Numbered from the stretch's first letter, positions 1-8,673 are shown. The stretch: 64,000 bases of DNA from Oscillospiraceae bacterium (GCA_016281125.1 JAEEIA010000041.1:62001-126000); one strand, 5' to 3'. The notes: generated from the sequence alone by a model not told the origin. Made by a program: numbers and translations.

Positions 1-131
1 GGAACGATTACTGCTTGCCTGAAAGATGTACAGACTTTCAGACAGACATACCTGCGCCGAGCCGCGCGGAAGGGATATGCATTCCTGCACAGACCGGAAG
101 CAAGGCGAAGCAGTTGATGGAGGCGTTCTAT

Positions 132-1676
132 ATGAATCATTCGCAAAACCCCTATGAACAACCCAGCCGTCCGGATTCGGTGCCCGAAAGGGGACGAAGA
201 CCGGCGGACCCCGGTTACGGCTATCCGAGTGATCGGAATGCTGCGGATAATACAAGACGGAATGCATATGCAGGACGAAGGATGCTCAAGGGCGCCGCTG
301 GACATGCGGAACCTTCTGCGGAGCGCGTACAGCAGGATGCGGAACGGCTTGAATGGAAACGGCATCGCACGGACCGGGACGACATTGCGGCAATTCTTGA
401 CGAAGCCGAAGCAAAACGTCACTCTTACCGTCATGAGGAACCGCGTGCCGGATATTCTTCCGAACCTGAACACGTATCTGCACATGCGCGAGCATGGCAG
501 GATGAGGAGCCGTATGAGAATGTGGCTCCGAAGGCGGCAGCAAGACGGAGAAGCAGGCCGAAGCCGGATGCATATACGATGCAGACGGAGGAAGCAGGCT
601 TTGACGACGAGTTTCCGCAGCCGACGCAGGGAACGAGGAAACAAAACAAATTAACCGGTATTCTCAGCAAAATTTTCCCGTGGAAGGGCGACTCCGCATT
701 TGAAGCAATGCGCAAGATGGTTTTCTCGCTTGCCGTCGTAGTTGTCGGAGTCTGTGCAGTCCTCATCAGCAGCTACTATATTGACCGTTACAAGGGCAAG
801 AAGGAGTACGAGGAGTGGAACAGGCTTTACGAGGAAGCGAAGAAAAACAGGTCTTTCAATTCAGACGGGGATGCAGAAGACTATGGCGAAGGCATCGAGG
901 CCGAGTATCTTGAACCCAATGAGCTCTGGTTCTGGCGTGAGGTCAATCCGGATTTCATCGGCTGGATCAATATTCCCGGCACCGTTGTCAGCTATCCTGT
1001 CGTGCAGAAAAAATCTGAGGATATCAACGTCAACACCAACAACTATTACCTGTATAGAACATTCAAGGGAGAGGAAAACCCTGCGGGTTGCATCTTCATG
1101 GATTACAGGTGCCGCTTCGACGAGGTCGTCGATCACAGACGCGTCGTTGCAAACTCCGGAAATGTTTTCATTTACGGACACAACATGAACAATAGAACGA
1201 TGTTCGGAAGCCTCCGCGACTATGTCAGCAATCCGTATTTCTACAGCGAGCATCCGATCGTTGAGTTCAGCTCCGCCTACAATCATTACAAGTTTAAAAT
1301 CTTTGCTGTCTTTGTCGTTGACGGAGAAGACATGACATCGAAATACGCGTTTGATTGCTGGAATACGCTGGACTTTGAAAACGAAACCATGTTCTATGAT
1401 TATGTGAACGAAGCAAAAAAACGCACACTGATCAGCAATGATGTTGATGTGAAGTATGGAGATCAGCTCCTGTCGCTGTACACGTGCAATGGACTGGTCG
1501 AAAACGGAAAACTGATACTCATGTGCCGAGAGGTTCGTGCCGGCGAAGACCCTTATGAGGGTACAAAGAATGCCACATTAAATGAGAATGTGTTGTACCC
1601 AACGGCCTACTATAAAGGAGGCCGCCCTGAAAATTACGATCCCAAGAAATTCGTCCCCTACGGGCCGAAATCGTGA
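132..1676 (+). CDS. class B sortase with long N-terminal region
   Basis: Membrane-anchored transpeptidase that should join sorted surface proteins to peptidoglycan or to each other outside the cell. Seen: a polar, low-complexity N-terminal stretch of about 190 residues, one membrane segment near residues 200-220, then a sortase fold with the catalytic triad visible as His350 (YGHNM), Cys452 (TCNG) and Arg466 (CREVR). The spacing between His and Cys and the insert between them fit class B rather than class A or D. Start chosen at the ATG at 132 because GGAGG lies about 8 nt upstream; an ATG at 15 is in frame but has no ribosome site. The protein is 514 aa, longer than usual SrtB (about 250 aa) because of the cytoplasmic extension. 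No sortase substrate with a clear cell-wall sorting motif was seen in the window. Confidence 0.88.
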   Translation: MNHSQNPYEQPSRPDSVPERGRRPADPGYGYPSDRNAADNTRRNAYAGRRMLKGAAGHAEPSAERVQQDAERLEWKRHRTDRDDIAAILDEAEAKRHSYRHEEPRAGYSSEPEHVSAHARAWQDEEPYENVAPKAAARRRSRPKPDAYTMQTEEAGFDDEFPQPTQGTRKQNKLTGILSKIFPWKGDSAFEAMRKMVFSLAVVVVGVCAVLISSYYIDRYKGKKEYEEWNRLYEEAKKNRSFNSDGDAEDYGEGIEAEYLEPNELWFWREVNPDFIGWINIPGTVVSYPVVQKKSEDINVNTNNYYLYRTFKGEENPAGCIFMDYRCRFDEVVDHRRVVANSGNVFIYGHNMNNRTMFGSLRDYVSNPYFYSEHPIVEFSSAYNHYKFKIFAVFVVDGEDMTSKYAFDCWNTLDFENETMFYDYVNEAKKRTLISNDVDVKYGDQLLSLYTCNGLVENGKLILMCREVRAGEDPYEGTKNATLNENVLYPTAYYKGGRPENYDPKKFVPYGPKS

Positions 1677-2067
1677 TGCAGGCTTTGATTGAAACCGATC
1701 AAGCCGGAGGAAAATGGGACGTCAAGGAGGTAAACGGACTTGTTTCCGCTTTGAGCGGACTGCTTTCTTTCGGTTTCGCTGCTTCATATTGTTCTGAGCT
1801 ATGAGCGAACAGCCATACTCACACGCGGCTCTCCCCGCGGTGCACATCTCCGCAATATGATACTATGCAGCTAAGCAGAGAGATGTACGCAGATTCACTG
1901 CGACGCAGAACAATGCACTGTTTGAAACAAGCAGTGCGCCTGGCTGAAAGGAATTGGGCCGATCAGCCGGCGAAAGGGACACAAACGATTAGACAAAATC
2001 CCCGCAGCAATCTCGGGGAAATAAAGCCGGGTCAAACCCGGTGAGATTGAAATATTGGAGAGAAACT
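1677..2067 (+). other. long structured leader/intergenic region before the SpoIID-type gene
   Basis: About 390 nt without a coding region. Several short stems can be drawn: GGCTGA with TCAGCC (1942-1968), CCCCG with CGGGG (2000-2018) and CCGGG with CCCGG (2027-2041), the last ending about 26 nt before the ATG. No terminator-type T-run and no clear sigma-A promoter were found, so it may be an untranslated spacer within a sortase-SpoIID transcript. Cell-wall hydrolase genes are often preceded by c-di-AMP riboswitches, but I could not match that consensus here. Confidence 0.35.
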
Positions 2068-3417
2068 ATGCAAGCTCGAACGCGAAGAAACCGCGTGGCG
2101 ATCCTTGTTTCTATGGCGCTGTGCTTCACCAGTACATGTGAAATGCAGGGCGACAAGGAGGTCATGCAGCGCTCCCGAGCTGCCCATACTGTTTTTGCAG
2201 CAACCACCGGCGACTATGAGAACGAAGCGGACGTACAAGCCGTTTCGGGAGCAGCCGCCTCCGGAAGCAGCCTTGAAGGTGCAGAGCAGTATCAAGTTGC
2301 CGATTGGTGGAAGGCGGATCTTTATGAATATGATAAGAGCCTGACGCTGATCAGCTATGAGGCAGCGTACACGGAGCCGGACGAACCGCTTACGACGACC
2401 ACTGCAACACCCGCTGATACCGTAAAAAGTACCGGCGTTCATAGTGAGGAACCAACCATTACCACAACCGTCGAAACAGTCCCTGAGCCCCCGGTCACGG
2501 CCAAGCAGACCGTTACCGCAGAGCCCGACAGCGTAATCTTTTATTCGTCCGGATTTGGACACGGCGTCGGAATGAGCCAGAATGGTGCGAATTTCTACGC
2601 AATGTACGACGGTTATACCTATGATCAGATTCTGAATCTGTATTACCCCGGCACGATGCTTGTGCAAACAGGCACGTCTGCAAATGAACTGATGACTGTC
2701 GGCGGCAAAACCGACACAGTTGTTTCGATTCTTTCCCAGATCTGCAACAATGAGATGGGACCGAGCTTCTCCGTTGAGGCAATCAAGGCACAGGCGATTG
2801 CCGCCTATACCTATTACCTCTATAACGGCTGCGGATCCGGAATGGTCTGCAAGGCGAATCCTTCGCAGAAGATCGTGGATGCCGTGAAGTCTGTGCTCGG
2901 CATTGTCGTGTATTACAACAATGCACCCGCACTGACACCGTTCTATGCATCCAGCGGCGGTGCAACTGCTTCCTGTAAGGATGTATTCTTTGCGGATCTT
3001 CCTTATCTGACAAGCGTTCCCGTCAGACATGATGAGTCTTCCGACCCGAATTACAACAGCAGCAAAATCTTTTCTGCGAGCGCACTCAGATCCAAGCTCC
3101 AGAATACATACCATGTAACACTGACAGGCAACCCATATGATTGGATTCAACTTGAGTACGGTGACGGCGGCTATGTAGCCTATGCGGTCATCGGCGGGCA
3201 AGTTCGCGTGAAGGGCAATGACCTGCGCGGTGTTCTCGGTCTGAAATCTCCGAAGTTTGAATTTGTGTATCAGGATGCACAGGCAGCAGCGGCTGAAACC
3301 GAAACTGCTGCGGTCGCGGCTGATACCGGCGCACAGACGGGCAATGATGCTGAAGCAATGCCGGGCCCGGATATGACAGAAGCCTCTGATGAGGCACCGG
3401 AATTGCTGTCAACCTAA
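2068..3417 (+). CDS. secreted SpoIID/LytB-type protein with rearranged motif order
   Basis: Probable exported peptidoglycan-acting protein (SpoIID family lytic transglycosylase or amidase enhancer), 449 aa. Residues 1-45 look like a signal peptide; 100-150 is a Thr/Pro-rich linker. The family motif GFGHGVGMSQ is at 162-171, followed by the YYPGT motif, and only afterwards comes the part with the presumed catalytic Glu229 (NNEMGPSFSVEAIKAQA), the SSGGAT block near 295-300 and the closing LRGVLGL block. In standard SpoIID the GHGVGMSQ block is at the C-terminus, so the order is permuted. Start at the ATG at 2068 (GGAGAG upstream) rather than the in-frame GTG at 2041. It follows the sortase gene and fits an envelope function. 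Confidence 0.8.
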   Translation: MQARTRRNRVAILVSMALCFTSTCEMQGDKEVMQRSRAAHTVFAATTGDYENEADVQAVSGAAASGSSLEGAEQYQVADWWKADLYEYDKSLTLISYEAAYTEPDEPLTTTTATPADTVKSTGVHSEEPTITTTVETVPEPPVTAKQTVTAEPDSVIFYSSGFGHGVGMSQNGANFYAMYDGYTYDQILNLYYPGTMLVQTGTSANELMTVGGKTDTVVSILSQICNNEMGPSFSVEAIKAQAIAAYTYYLYNGCGSGMVCKANPSQKIVDAVKSVLGIVVYYNNAPALTPFYASSGGATASCKDVFFADLPYLTSVPVRHDESSDPNYNSSKIFSASALRSKLQNTYHVTLTGNPYDWIQLEYGDGGYVAYAVIGGQVRVKGNDLRGVLGLKSPKFEFVYQDAQAAAAETETAAVAADTGAQTGNDAEAMPGPDMTEASDEAPELLST

Positions 3418-3440
3418 GCTGCAATTCCTCAAATGAGTTG

Positions 3441-3477
3441 AAAAGATCCCGTACAGGATGACTGTACGGGATCTTTT
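3441..3477 (+). terminator. intrinsic terminator after the SpoIID-type gene
   Basis: An 11-bp stem (GATCCCGTACA with TGTACGGGATC) around a 7-nt loop is followed by a T-run. It separates the SpoIID-type gene from the esterase gene. Confidence 0.85.
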
Positions 3478-3565
3478 GCTGTCTGATTGTACACCATTCA
3501 TTGACATGCCGCCGGAAATCAGATATAATAAAATTACCATAATAATGAGTTTGGGAGGCTCAGTT

Positions 3566-5275
3566 ATGTTCAGGAAAATCATTGCGTTCATGGCGGCATT
3601 GCTGATCACTGCGGAAGCGGCGGCACCGATGCAGGTGCAGGCAGTTTCACGGAAAGAGGTTGACCGTTTGCTGCAAGCGCTGATCACAGCCGATTCCATG
3701 CTTGCGGCGGACGATTATAACAAGGACGGCGTAATCAGCGTCGTCGATCTGACGCTGATGAAGCGGGAGCTGCTGTCCCCGCCGCTGACCGGCCCGGTGA
3801 CGGAGCAGACCGTGGACGCGGTTGCGGAGCATACCAAGGTGATCGGCAGAACATTGACGAAAGACGGCGTGACATGGCTTGTTCACAGCGGCTCTGCCGT
3901 GGAATGCACTGTGACAGCTGCGGAGGCTTCTGTCACGGTTGCAGGGGACAGTTCGGTCAGTTCGGCTGAGAAATACCGTCCGCGCTATGGCGTCTATGTG
4001 GACGGCGAGCTGATCCGGGATGTTGTGATGAGCGAAAAGGAGCAGACGGTCAAGCTGTTCTCCGGTACGCAGCAGCGGGCAGCGACCGTGAAGATCATGC
4101 ATCTTTCGGAAGCAAACAACGGCGCTGTCGGCGTCAGGCAGTTTACTGTGAAATCTTCTGCTGCCGAACCGGTCAGGCCGACACCGGACAAGGCGCTCTC
4201 CGTGGAGTTTATCGGGGATTCGATCACCTGTGCCTACGGTGTGGAGGCGGATTCGCAGTATGTCGGCTTTGAAACCGGCACAGAGAATTTTTCCAAGTCC
4301 TATGCCTATCTGACGGCGCAGCTGCTCGATGCGGATTACAGCGCGGTCAGTTACAGCGGTTACGGCATTGTGTCCGGCTATACGAGCGGCAGTGAGAAGA
4401 ATTCGAGCAGCCTGCTGCCGCCCATCTATGAGCAGATCGCGCATTACAGTCCGTATGCGGAGCCCTGGGATTTCTCGGCGCACAAGTATGACGCCGTTGT
4501 TGTGAACCTCGGCACGAATGACGATTCCTACGCGAAAAACGATCTGGAAACGCGCGCGGCGGAGTATCAGGCGGGGTATGAGGCGTTCCTCAAAACCGTG
4601 CGGAAATGCAATCCGGATGCGGCGATTATCTGCACGCTCGGCATCATGGGCTGCACAGAGCTGTATCCGTACCTCGAAGCGGCGGTGAAGGCGGTCGGGG
4701 ATCCGAAGATCACCTGCTATCAGGCGCCGACGCAGAAGCAATCAGACGGCTATGGCGCGGACTGGCATCCGTCGCCTGTGACGCATCAGCTGAATGCGTA
4801 TATTCTGGCAGATCAGATCTGCAAAGCGCTTGGGATTGAGTCCGCGAGAATCGGCATTGACTTTGCCGCGGACGGTGAATACGGCGCGGAGATTGACACG
4901 GAAACTGGTGCGAACGGCTGGCCGTATTTCAGCGAGTGGGACAAGTCGCTGAATGTGAATATGTCAGCGGCAGGGGATTCGCCGGAGGCTGCGGTCGCGT
5001 ATGTGCGGAATCTCAGTCTGATCAAGGGCAGCTATGAGCTGTCGTTCCGTGCAGCGCCGCAGAAGGGAATTGCGCTGCAATACGCGGTGCGGAGCATGAA
5101 GGATCACAGCAAGGTCTACTGCACCGGCGAGATGAACGCCGACGGCAAAGAGGAAACGGTCGTCAGGGCGTTTGACATGGCGGCTGCGGATGATGCCTGC
5201 GAGATTGTCTTTTTCCTCGGTGAGATGAGTACAGGCATCACATTTTATGACGTCACGATGTATAAACGCGCGTAA
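3566..5275 (+). CDS. secreted CE2-like SGNH esterase with a half dockerin
   Basis: Likely extracellular carbohydrate esterase (acetyl-xylan/acetyl-mannan type). The 569-aa protein has a signal peptide (1-26), one dockerin-type calcium-binding repeat at about 48-70 (DYNKDGVISVVDLTLMKREL), a beta-rich jelly-roll region (about 85-200), then an SGNH hydrolase domain with Ser219 in GDSI, the GTND block at 316-319 and Asp399/His401 in ADWHP. A jelly roll before an SGNH domain is the CE2 layout. Residues 430-569 form a further beta-rich module, possibly carbohydrate binding. A full type I dockerin has two repeats; I find only one, placed N-terminally. Start chosen at the ATG at 3566 with GGGAGG upstream. 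Gene stands alone between two terminators. Confidence 0.82.
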   Translation: MFRKIIAFMAALLITAEAAAPMQVQAVSRKEVDRLLQALITADSMLAADDYNKDGVISVVDLTLMKRELLSPPLTGPVTEQTVDAVAEHTKVIGRTLTKDGVTWLVHSGSAVECTVTAAEASVTVAGDSSVSSAEKYRPRYGVYVDGELIRDVVMSEKEQTVKLFSGTQQRAATVKIMHLSEANNGAVGVRQFTVKSSAAEPVRPTPDKALSVEFIGDSITCAYGVEADSQYVGFETGTENFSKSYAYLTAQLLDADYSAVSYSGYGIVSGYTSGSEKNSSSLLPPIYEQIAHYSPYAEPWDFSAHKYDAVVVNLGTNDDSYAKNDLETRAAEYQAGYEAFLKTVRKCNPDAAIICTLGIMGCTELYPYLEAAVKAVGDPKITCYQAPTQKQSDGYGADWHPSPVTHQLNAYILADQICKALGIESARIGIDFAADGEYGAEIDTETGANGWPYFSEWDKSLNVNMSAAGDSPEAAVAYVRNLSLIKGSYELSFRAAPQKGIALQYAVRSMKDHSKVYCTGEMNADGKEETVVRAFDMAAADDACEIVFFLGEMSTGITFYDVTMYKRA

Positions 5276-5294
5276 ATATGATAGGCAAAGAAAG

Positions 5295-5324
5295 ATGCTG
5301 CATAACACGCTGGTTATGCAGCAT
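5295..5324 (+). terminator. 30-bp palindrome, copy 1
   Basis: Perfect 12-bp arms ATGCTGCATAAC and GTTATGCAGCAT around a 6-nt loop, 19 nt after the esterase stop codon. It can act as the esterase terminator although no T-run follows. An identical copy in the same orientation lies at 5542-5571. Confidence 0.7.
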
Positions 5325-5360
5325 CATGGACTGTCGATAAACTTACGGAAAACCTATGAT

Positions 5361-5524
5361 AAAAGTTTTTGGTCGAGCTTTTTTCAAAAAGCTCGCGGGT
5401 CGAGGGCAGAGCCCTCGTCGCACTCCGCAGAGTGCGAAACGCCCTTGCGCGCAAAGAGCTAGAAGGGCTTGGGGGCCTGCGATAGAGGCCCCCATTCCGT
5501 AATAGCATCCGCGAAGCGGATACC
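5361..5524. repeat. interspersed hairpin-rich repeat, copy 1
   Basis: About 164 bp made of consecutive short palindromes: GAGCTTTTT/CAAAAAGCTC, GAGGGCAGAGCCCTC, GCACTCCGCAGAGTGC, GGGGGCC/GGCCCCC and ATCCGCGAAGCGGAT. A second copy with the same order of stems is at 44840-44998. Where the two differ in the GCACTCC.../GCCGTCC... stem, both arms change together, so base pairing is kept. No coding capacity; it lies between two convergent genes. Confidence 0.85.
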
Positions 5525-5541
5525 TTTTTCGACTAACTGAA

Positions 5542-5571
5542 ATGCTGCATAACACGCTGGTTATGCAGCAT
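5542..5571. terminator. 30-bp palindrome, copy 2
   Basis: Exact repeat of the 30 bp at 5295-5324, in the same orientation including its asymmetric loop. It is followed by TTTTGTGT on the plus strand and lies 22 nt past the stop codon of hom on the minus strand, so it may terminate hom. The two copies bracket the interspersed repeat. Confidence 0.7.
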
Positions 5572-5592
5572 TTTGTGTCTTTCTGATTTGGC

Positions 5593-6852
5593 TTATGCGT
5601 CCATGACCGGCATCCAGTGCGCGATGTTCAGGCCGTCCTCTGCCAGCTTGGCCAGCAGCTGATCGCGCTGTGCTTTGGTCATCGGGCAGGTGATGAGCGC
5701 GGCATGATCGACAGCGGAAACACAGTCCTCAGAGAAATCAGCGAGGTTTTCCGCTTTCAGGTAACCGGTCAGCTTTTCGCAGCACGCAGCCGCATTCTGT
5801 GCTTCGGCAAAGCGGATGAACATGCCGCAGACCAGCTCGTCGATGCCTGCGATGAAGTTCTGCGTGCCTGCATCAACCCAGTCCTGAGAGAAGACCGTCT
5901 TATGATGCTTGATTTCCTCAATGATGTCAGCCATCACGGCGCTTGCTGTCGGCAGCTTGCCGGCGCCGCGTCCGCAGAAGTATGCGCGGTCGATTGCGTC
6001 GCCGCAGACCTCGATGCAGTTGAATACGCCGTCCACGCGGGAGATCATATTCTCATGCGGGACAAACATCGGCATAACGGCAGGCAGAATGCGGCCGTCA
6101 CCGAGCTTTTTGACAAATGCAATCAGCTTGACGGCACCGTCCAGTGCGTCTGCATCAGCGGCGTCCTCCAGCGTAATTTCACGGATACCCTTGGTATAGA
6201 CGCTTTCGGGATACACATGCTTGCCGAATGCAAGCGAGGAGAGAATGCAGATCTTGCGGCAGGCGTCGTGGCCGTCCACATCCGCGCTCGGCTCCCGTTC
6301 GGCATAGCCGTGCTTCTGTGCCTTGGCAAGCGCATCCTCAAAGGTCATGCCGTCGGTCAGCATCTTGTTGAGGATATAGTTTGTCGTGCCGTTCAGAATG
6401 CCGTAGATTTCGGAAATCTCATTCGCGGCGAGGCAGCGGTGCAGCGGACGGATAATCGGAATCGCACCGCCGACGCTTGCCTCAAAGAAGCAGTTGCAGG
6501 AATGTGCCTTCGCTTCGGCGAGCAGCTCTGCGCCTTTTTTGGCAATCAGCTCCTTATTGGAGGTTGCCACGCTGATGCCGTGGCTGAGGCACTGCATCAG
6601 ATAGGTGAATGCGGGCTCAACGCCGCCCATGCACTCTGCAACGACCTTGACCTCGTCATCGGCAAGGATCGTGTCGATTGTCTTGGTGAACTTTTCGGCA
6701 TACGGGGAATCCGGAAACTCGCGGAGATCGAGAATATAGCCGAGCTCCATCGGGGAACCGGCTTTCTCTTCAATCTTGCTGCGGTTCTTGTAAAACAGCT
6801 CCACCACACCGGAACCGACCGTGCCGTAACCCAATACTGCAAATTTCTTCAT
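5593..6852 (-). CDS. hom: homoserine dehydrogenase
   Basis: NAD(P)-dependent reduction of aspartate semialdehyde to homoserine, the branch point to threonine and methionine. The 419-aa product starts with a Rossmann nucleotide loop (GYGTVGSGV), has the dimer/catalytic block LNGTTNYILNKM and the conserved DGHDACRKICILSSLAFG region containing the catalytic Lys, and ends with an ACT-like regulatory domain of about 80 residues, as in the Bacillus/Clostridium enzyme. The ACT domain implies threonine feedback (known of the family). Gene lies 63 nt downstream of pheB on the same strand and shares its promoter. Confidence 0.95.
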   Translation of the reverse strand: MKKFAVLGYGTVGSGVVELFYKNRSKIEEKAGSPMELGYILDLREFPDSPYAEKFTKTIDTILADDEVKVVAECMGGVEPAFTYLMQCLSHGISVATSNKELIAKKGAELLAEAKAHSCNCFFEASVGGAIPIIRPLHRCLAANEISEIYGILNGTTNYILNKMLTDGMTFEDALAKAQKHGYAEREPSADVDGHDACRKICILSSLAFGKHVYPESVYTKGIREITLEDAADADALDGAVKLIAFVKKLGDGRILPAVMPMFVPHENMISRVDGVFNCIEVCGDAIDRAYFCGRGAGKLPTASAVMADIIEEIKHHKTVFSQDWVDAGTQNFIAGIDELVCGMFIRFAEAQNAAACCEKLTGYLKAENLADFSEDCVSAVDHAALITCPMTKAQRDQLLAKLAEDGLNIAHWMPVMDA

Positions 6853-6915
6853 ACAATTTTCGCTCCGCTCACCGGAGCTTCTGACCTCATTTCTATTCGA
6901 TTCTTTTCTGTCCGC

Positions 6916-7359
6916 TTACGAGCCGGAGAGCAACCGTACCTCTACAACGCCCTTACGCTCCGCCAGGGTACTGACCAGCGCGGACATTCTTGCGGAATCC
7001 TCCAGCCGGAAGGTGACAGTGACCGTTGCGGCGCCGTCCACCGGGATGCTCTGATTCAGTGTCAGGACATTGGCGTTTGCGTCCGTGAGCTCATGGAGCA
7101 CACCGGACAGCACACCGGCCTCGTCATGCAGCAGAAGATATACCGTAAAAATGTGCTCCCGCATCTGCTCCTCGTATACGAATACCGAATCACGGTACTT
7201 GTAAAACGCACTGCGGGAGATTCCGACAGCGCGGCATGCAGCCGAAGAGCTTTTTTCTTCGCGGTTGGCGAGCATACGCTTGACGGTCAGTGTTTTGAGG
7301 ATGACCTCCGGCAGAACCGAAGCATCCACAACGACCCAGTTTTTGGAATGATCTGACAT
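6916..7359 (-). CDS. pheB: ACT-domain protein, PheB family
   Basis: Small 147-aa protein with an N-terminal helical region that looks like a helix-turn-helix (around SSAACRAVGISRSAFYKYRD) and a C-terminal ACT domain (about 70-147). It matches the UPF0735/PheB family, often found beside hom in Firmicutes. The family was named for phenylalanine biosynthesis but its biochemical role is not settled; here the neighbour hom suggests control of, or feedback on, the aspartate-family pathway. First gene of a two-gene unit with a near-perfect promoter 64 nt upstream. Confidence 0.85.
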   Translation of the reverse strand: MSDHSKNWVVVDASVLPEVILKTLTVKRMLANREEKSSSAACRAVGISRSAFYKYRDSVFVYEEQMREHIFTVYLLLHDEAGVLSGVLHELTDANANVLTLNQSIPVDGAATVTVTFRLEDSARMSALVSTLAERKGVVEVRLLSGS

Positions 7360-7422
7360 GAAGCAGCAGTGCCTCCCTGTAACCTTCCGTCTGTGACGGA
7401 CAGTTGTTTTTTCTACATGTTC

Positions 7423-7451
7423 ATTATACCATATTATGCTGCCGATGTCAA
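7423..7451 (-). promoter_or_regulatory. sigma-A promoter for pheB-hom
   Basis: On the minus strand TTGACA (7446-7451), a 17-nt spacer and TATAAT (7423-7428): both hexamers match consensus exactly. It lies 64 nt upstream of the pheB start. Confidence 0.9.
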
Positions 7452-7768
7452 GCCCTGTTTTTCTTTGACTCTATGGGACGCTCTGCATAAAAATGACACA
7501 GATACGCTGCTTTTGATACTTTCAACAGCACCTCTGCCTGGAACGCGCAGGCGCGGTTTCAAATCTTGTGTATCCTGGATGTTCTGTCTGACATCACGGC
7601 GGGATTATCGTATAAACTATCTAATAAGATGTCGGATTTTTACGGGGATATGACGCGTCCCGGCTGTTGAAACAGCAATATCTGAGAGAACGAAAGACGG
7701 TTTCCGCAATCGGTGTGTTGACGTGCAAAAATGTAGTTTGATAAAACATAAAAATATATATTTCGTTC
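7452..7768. other. gene-free spacer between divergent operons
   Basis: About 317 nt between the pheB and nrdG promoters. I see no convincing reading frame, RNA gene or repeat in it. Confidence 0.6.
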
Positions 7769-7797
7769 TTGACAAAAATGTAAAAATCTGTTAGAAT
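7769..7797 (+). promoter_or_regulatory. sigma-A promoter for nrdG-nrdD-trxB
   Basis: TTGACA (7769-7774), 17-nt spacer and TAGAAT (7792-7797). A TATAAT overlaps at 7797-7802 but gives a 22-nt spacer. The NrdR boxes begin just downstream. Confidence 0.8.
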
Positions 7798-7805
7798 ATA
7801 ATCAG

Positions 7806-7853
7806 ACACGAGGTATTGTGCTTTTGGAAACTCCGAAACACTATATCTTGTGT
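7806..7853 (+). promoter_or_regulatory. tandem NrdR boxes
   Basis: ACACTATATCTTGTGT at 7838-7853 matches the NrdR box consensus closely. A weaker box, ACACGAGGTATTGTGC, lies at 7806-7821. The 16-bp gap puts the boxes about three helical turns apart, which is the usual NrdR arrangement. Position over and just after the transcription start indicates repression of the anaerobic ribonucleotide reductase operon when dATP is high. Confidence 0.85.
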
Positions 7854-7940
7854 TTTGTTCCAATTTCACTTCTTTTGCAGAGAAATATGGGTCACATAAT
7901 ACGGCAAAATATTAACAATATCGAAAAATGAGGTATGTAC

Positions 7941-8633
7941 GTGAAAATCGCCGGATTGCAAAAATTGACACTGCTGGATTACCCCGGCAAAACAGCCTGT
8001 ACGGTTTTCACTTGGGGCTGTAACCTCCGATGCCCGTTCTGCCACAATGCAGGGCTGGTGACGGAGCCGATGACGGAAACGATCACTGCGGACGAGCTTT
8101 ATGCGTTTCTGAAAAAGCGGGTCGGCCTGCTCGACGGTGTGTGCATTACCGGCGGCGAGCCGCTGCTCCAGCCTGATCTTTCGGAATTGATCAAGCCGAT
8201 CCGTGACATGGGATTTGCCGTGAAGCTCGACACCAACGGCACCAATCCCGAAAAGCTCCGTGCCTTTTGCGAGGACGGACTCATAGATATGGTTGCGATG
8301 GACATTAAGAACAGCCCCGAAAAATATGCTGTCACCGCCGGCACTGAGCGGATCAGCATTGACGCGGTGAACCGGAGTGTCCGTTATCTGATGCAGCAGG
8401 ATCTGATTCCCTATGAGTTCCGCACCACAGTCGTGAAGCAGTACCACACTGTTGAAGACTTTGAGAAGATCGGCAAATGGATCCGCGGGGCGAAAGCGTA
8501 TTATCTGCAAAATTTCCGGAATTCCGGTCAGCTGATCGACAACAGCACAACCGGATGCACGCCCTCCGAGATGCGGCAGTTTCTTGAAACTGTCCGTAAG
8601 GACGTACCGAATGCCGAATTGCGCGGCATTTGA
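7941..8633 (+). CDS. nrdG: anaerobic RNR activating enzyme
   Basis: Radical SAM enzyme that installs the glycyl radical on NrdD. The [4Fe-4S] motif is CNLRCPFC near the N-terminus, followed by the GGEPLLQPD block typical of activases. Start chosen at the GTG at 7941 because GAGG is 7 nt upstream; an in-frame ATG at 7935 is nearly adjacent to that site, too close to use. The resulting 230-aa protein begins VKIAGLQKLTLLDYPGK, like relatives. First gene of nrdG-nrdD-trxB, 40 nt before nrdD, under NrdR control. Confidence 0.93.
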   Translation: MKIAGLQKLTLLDYPGKTACTVFTWGCNLRCPFCHNAGLVTEPMTETITADELYAFLKKRVGLLDGVCITGGEPLLQPDLSELIKPIRDMGFAVKLDTNGTNPEKLRAFCEDGLIDMVAMDIKNSPEKYAVTAGTERISIDAVNRSVRYLMQQDLIPYEFRTTVVKQYHTVEDFEKIGKWIRGAKAYYLQNFRNSGQLIDNSTTGCTPSEMRQFLETVRKDVPNAELRGI

Positions 8634-8673
8634 CAAGCTCGGAGCACTATATTATAACTGGGAGGTTTTTCTC

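Noticed and set aside
1677-2067. c-di-AMP (ydaO) or c-di-GMP riboswitch
   Set aside because: A few short stretches look similar but the conserved core motifs of either class cannot be laid out in order.
5617-7356. 579-codon plus-strand open frame opposite hom and pheB
   Set aside because: Shadow of two well supported minus-strand genes with their own promoter.
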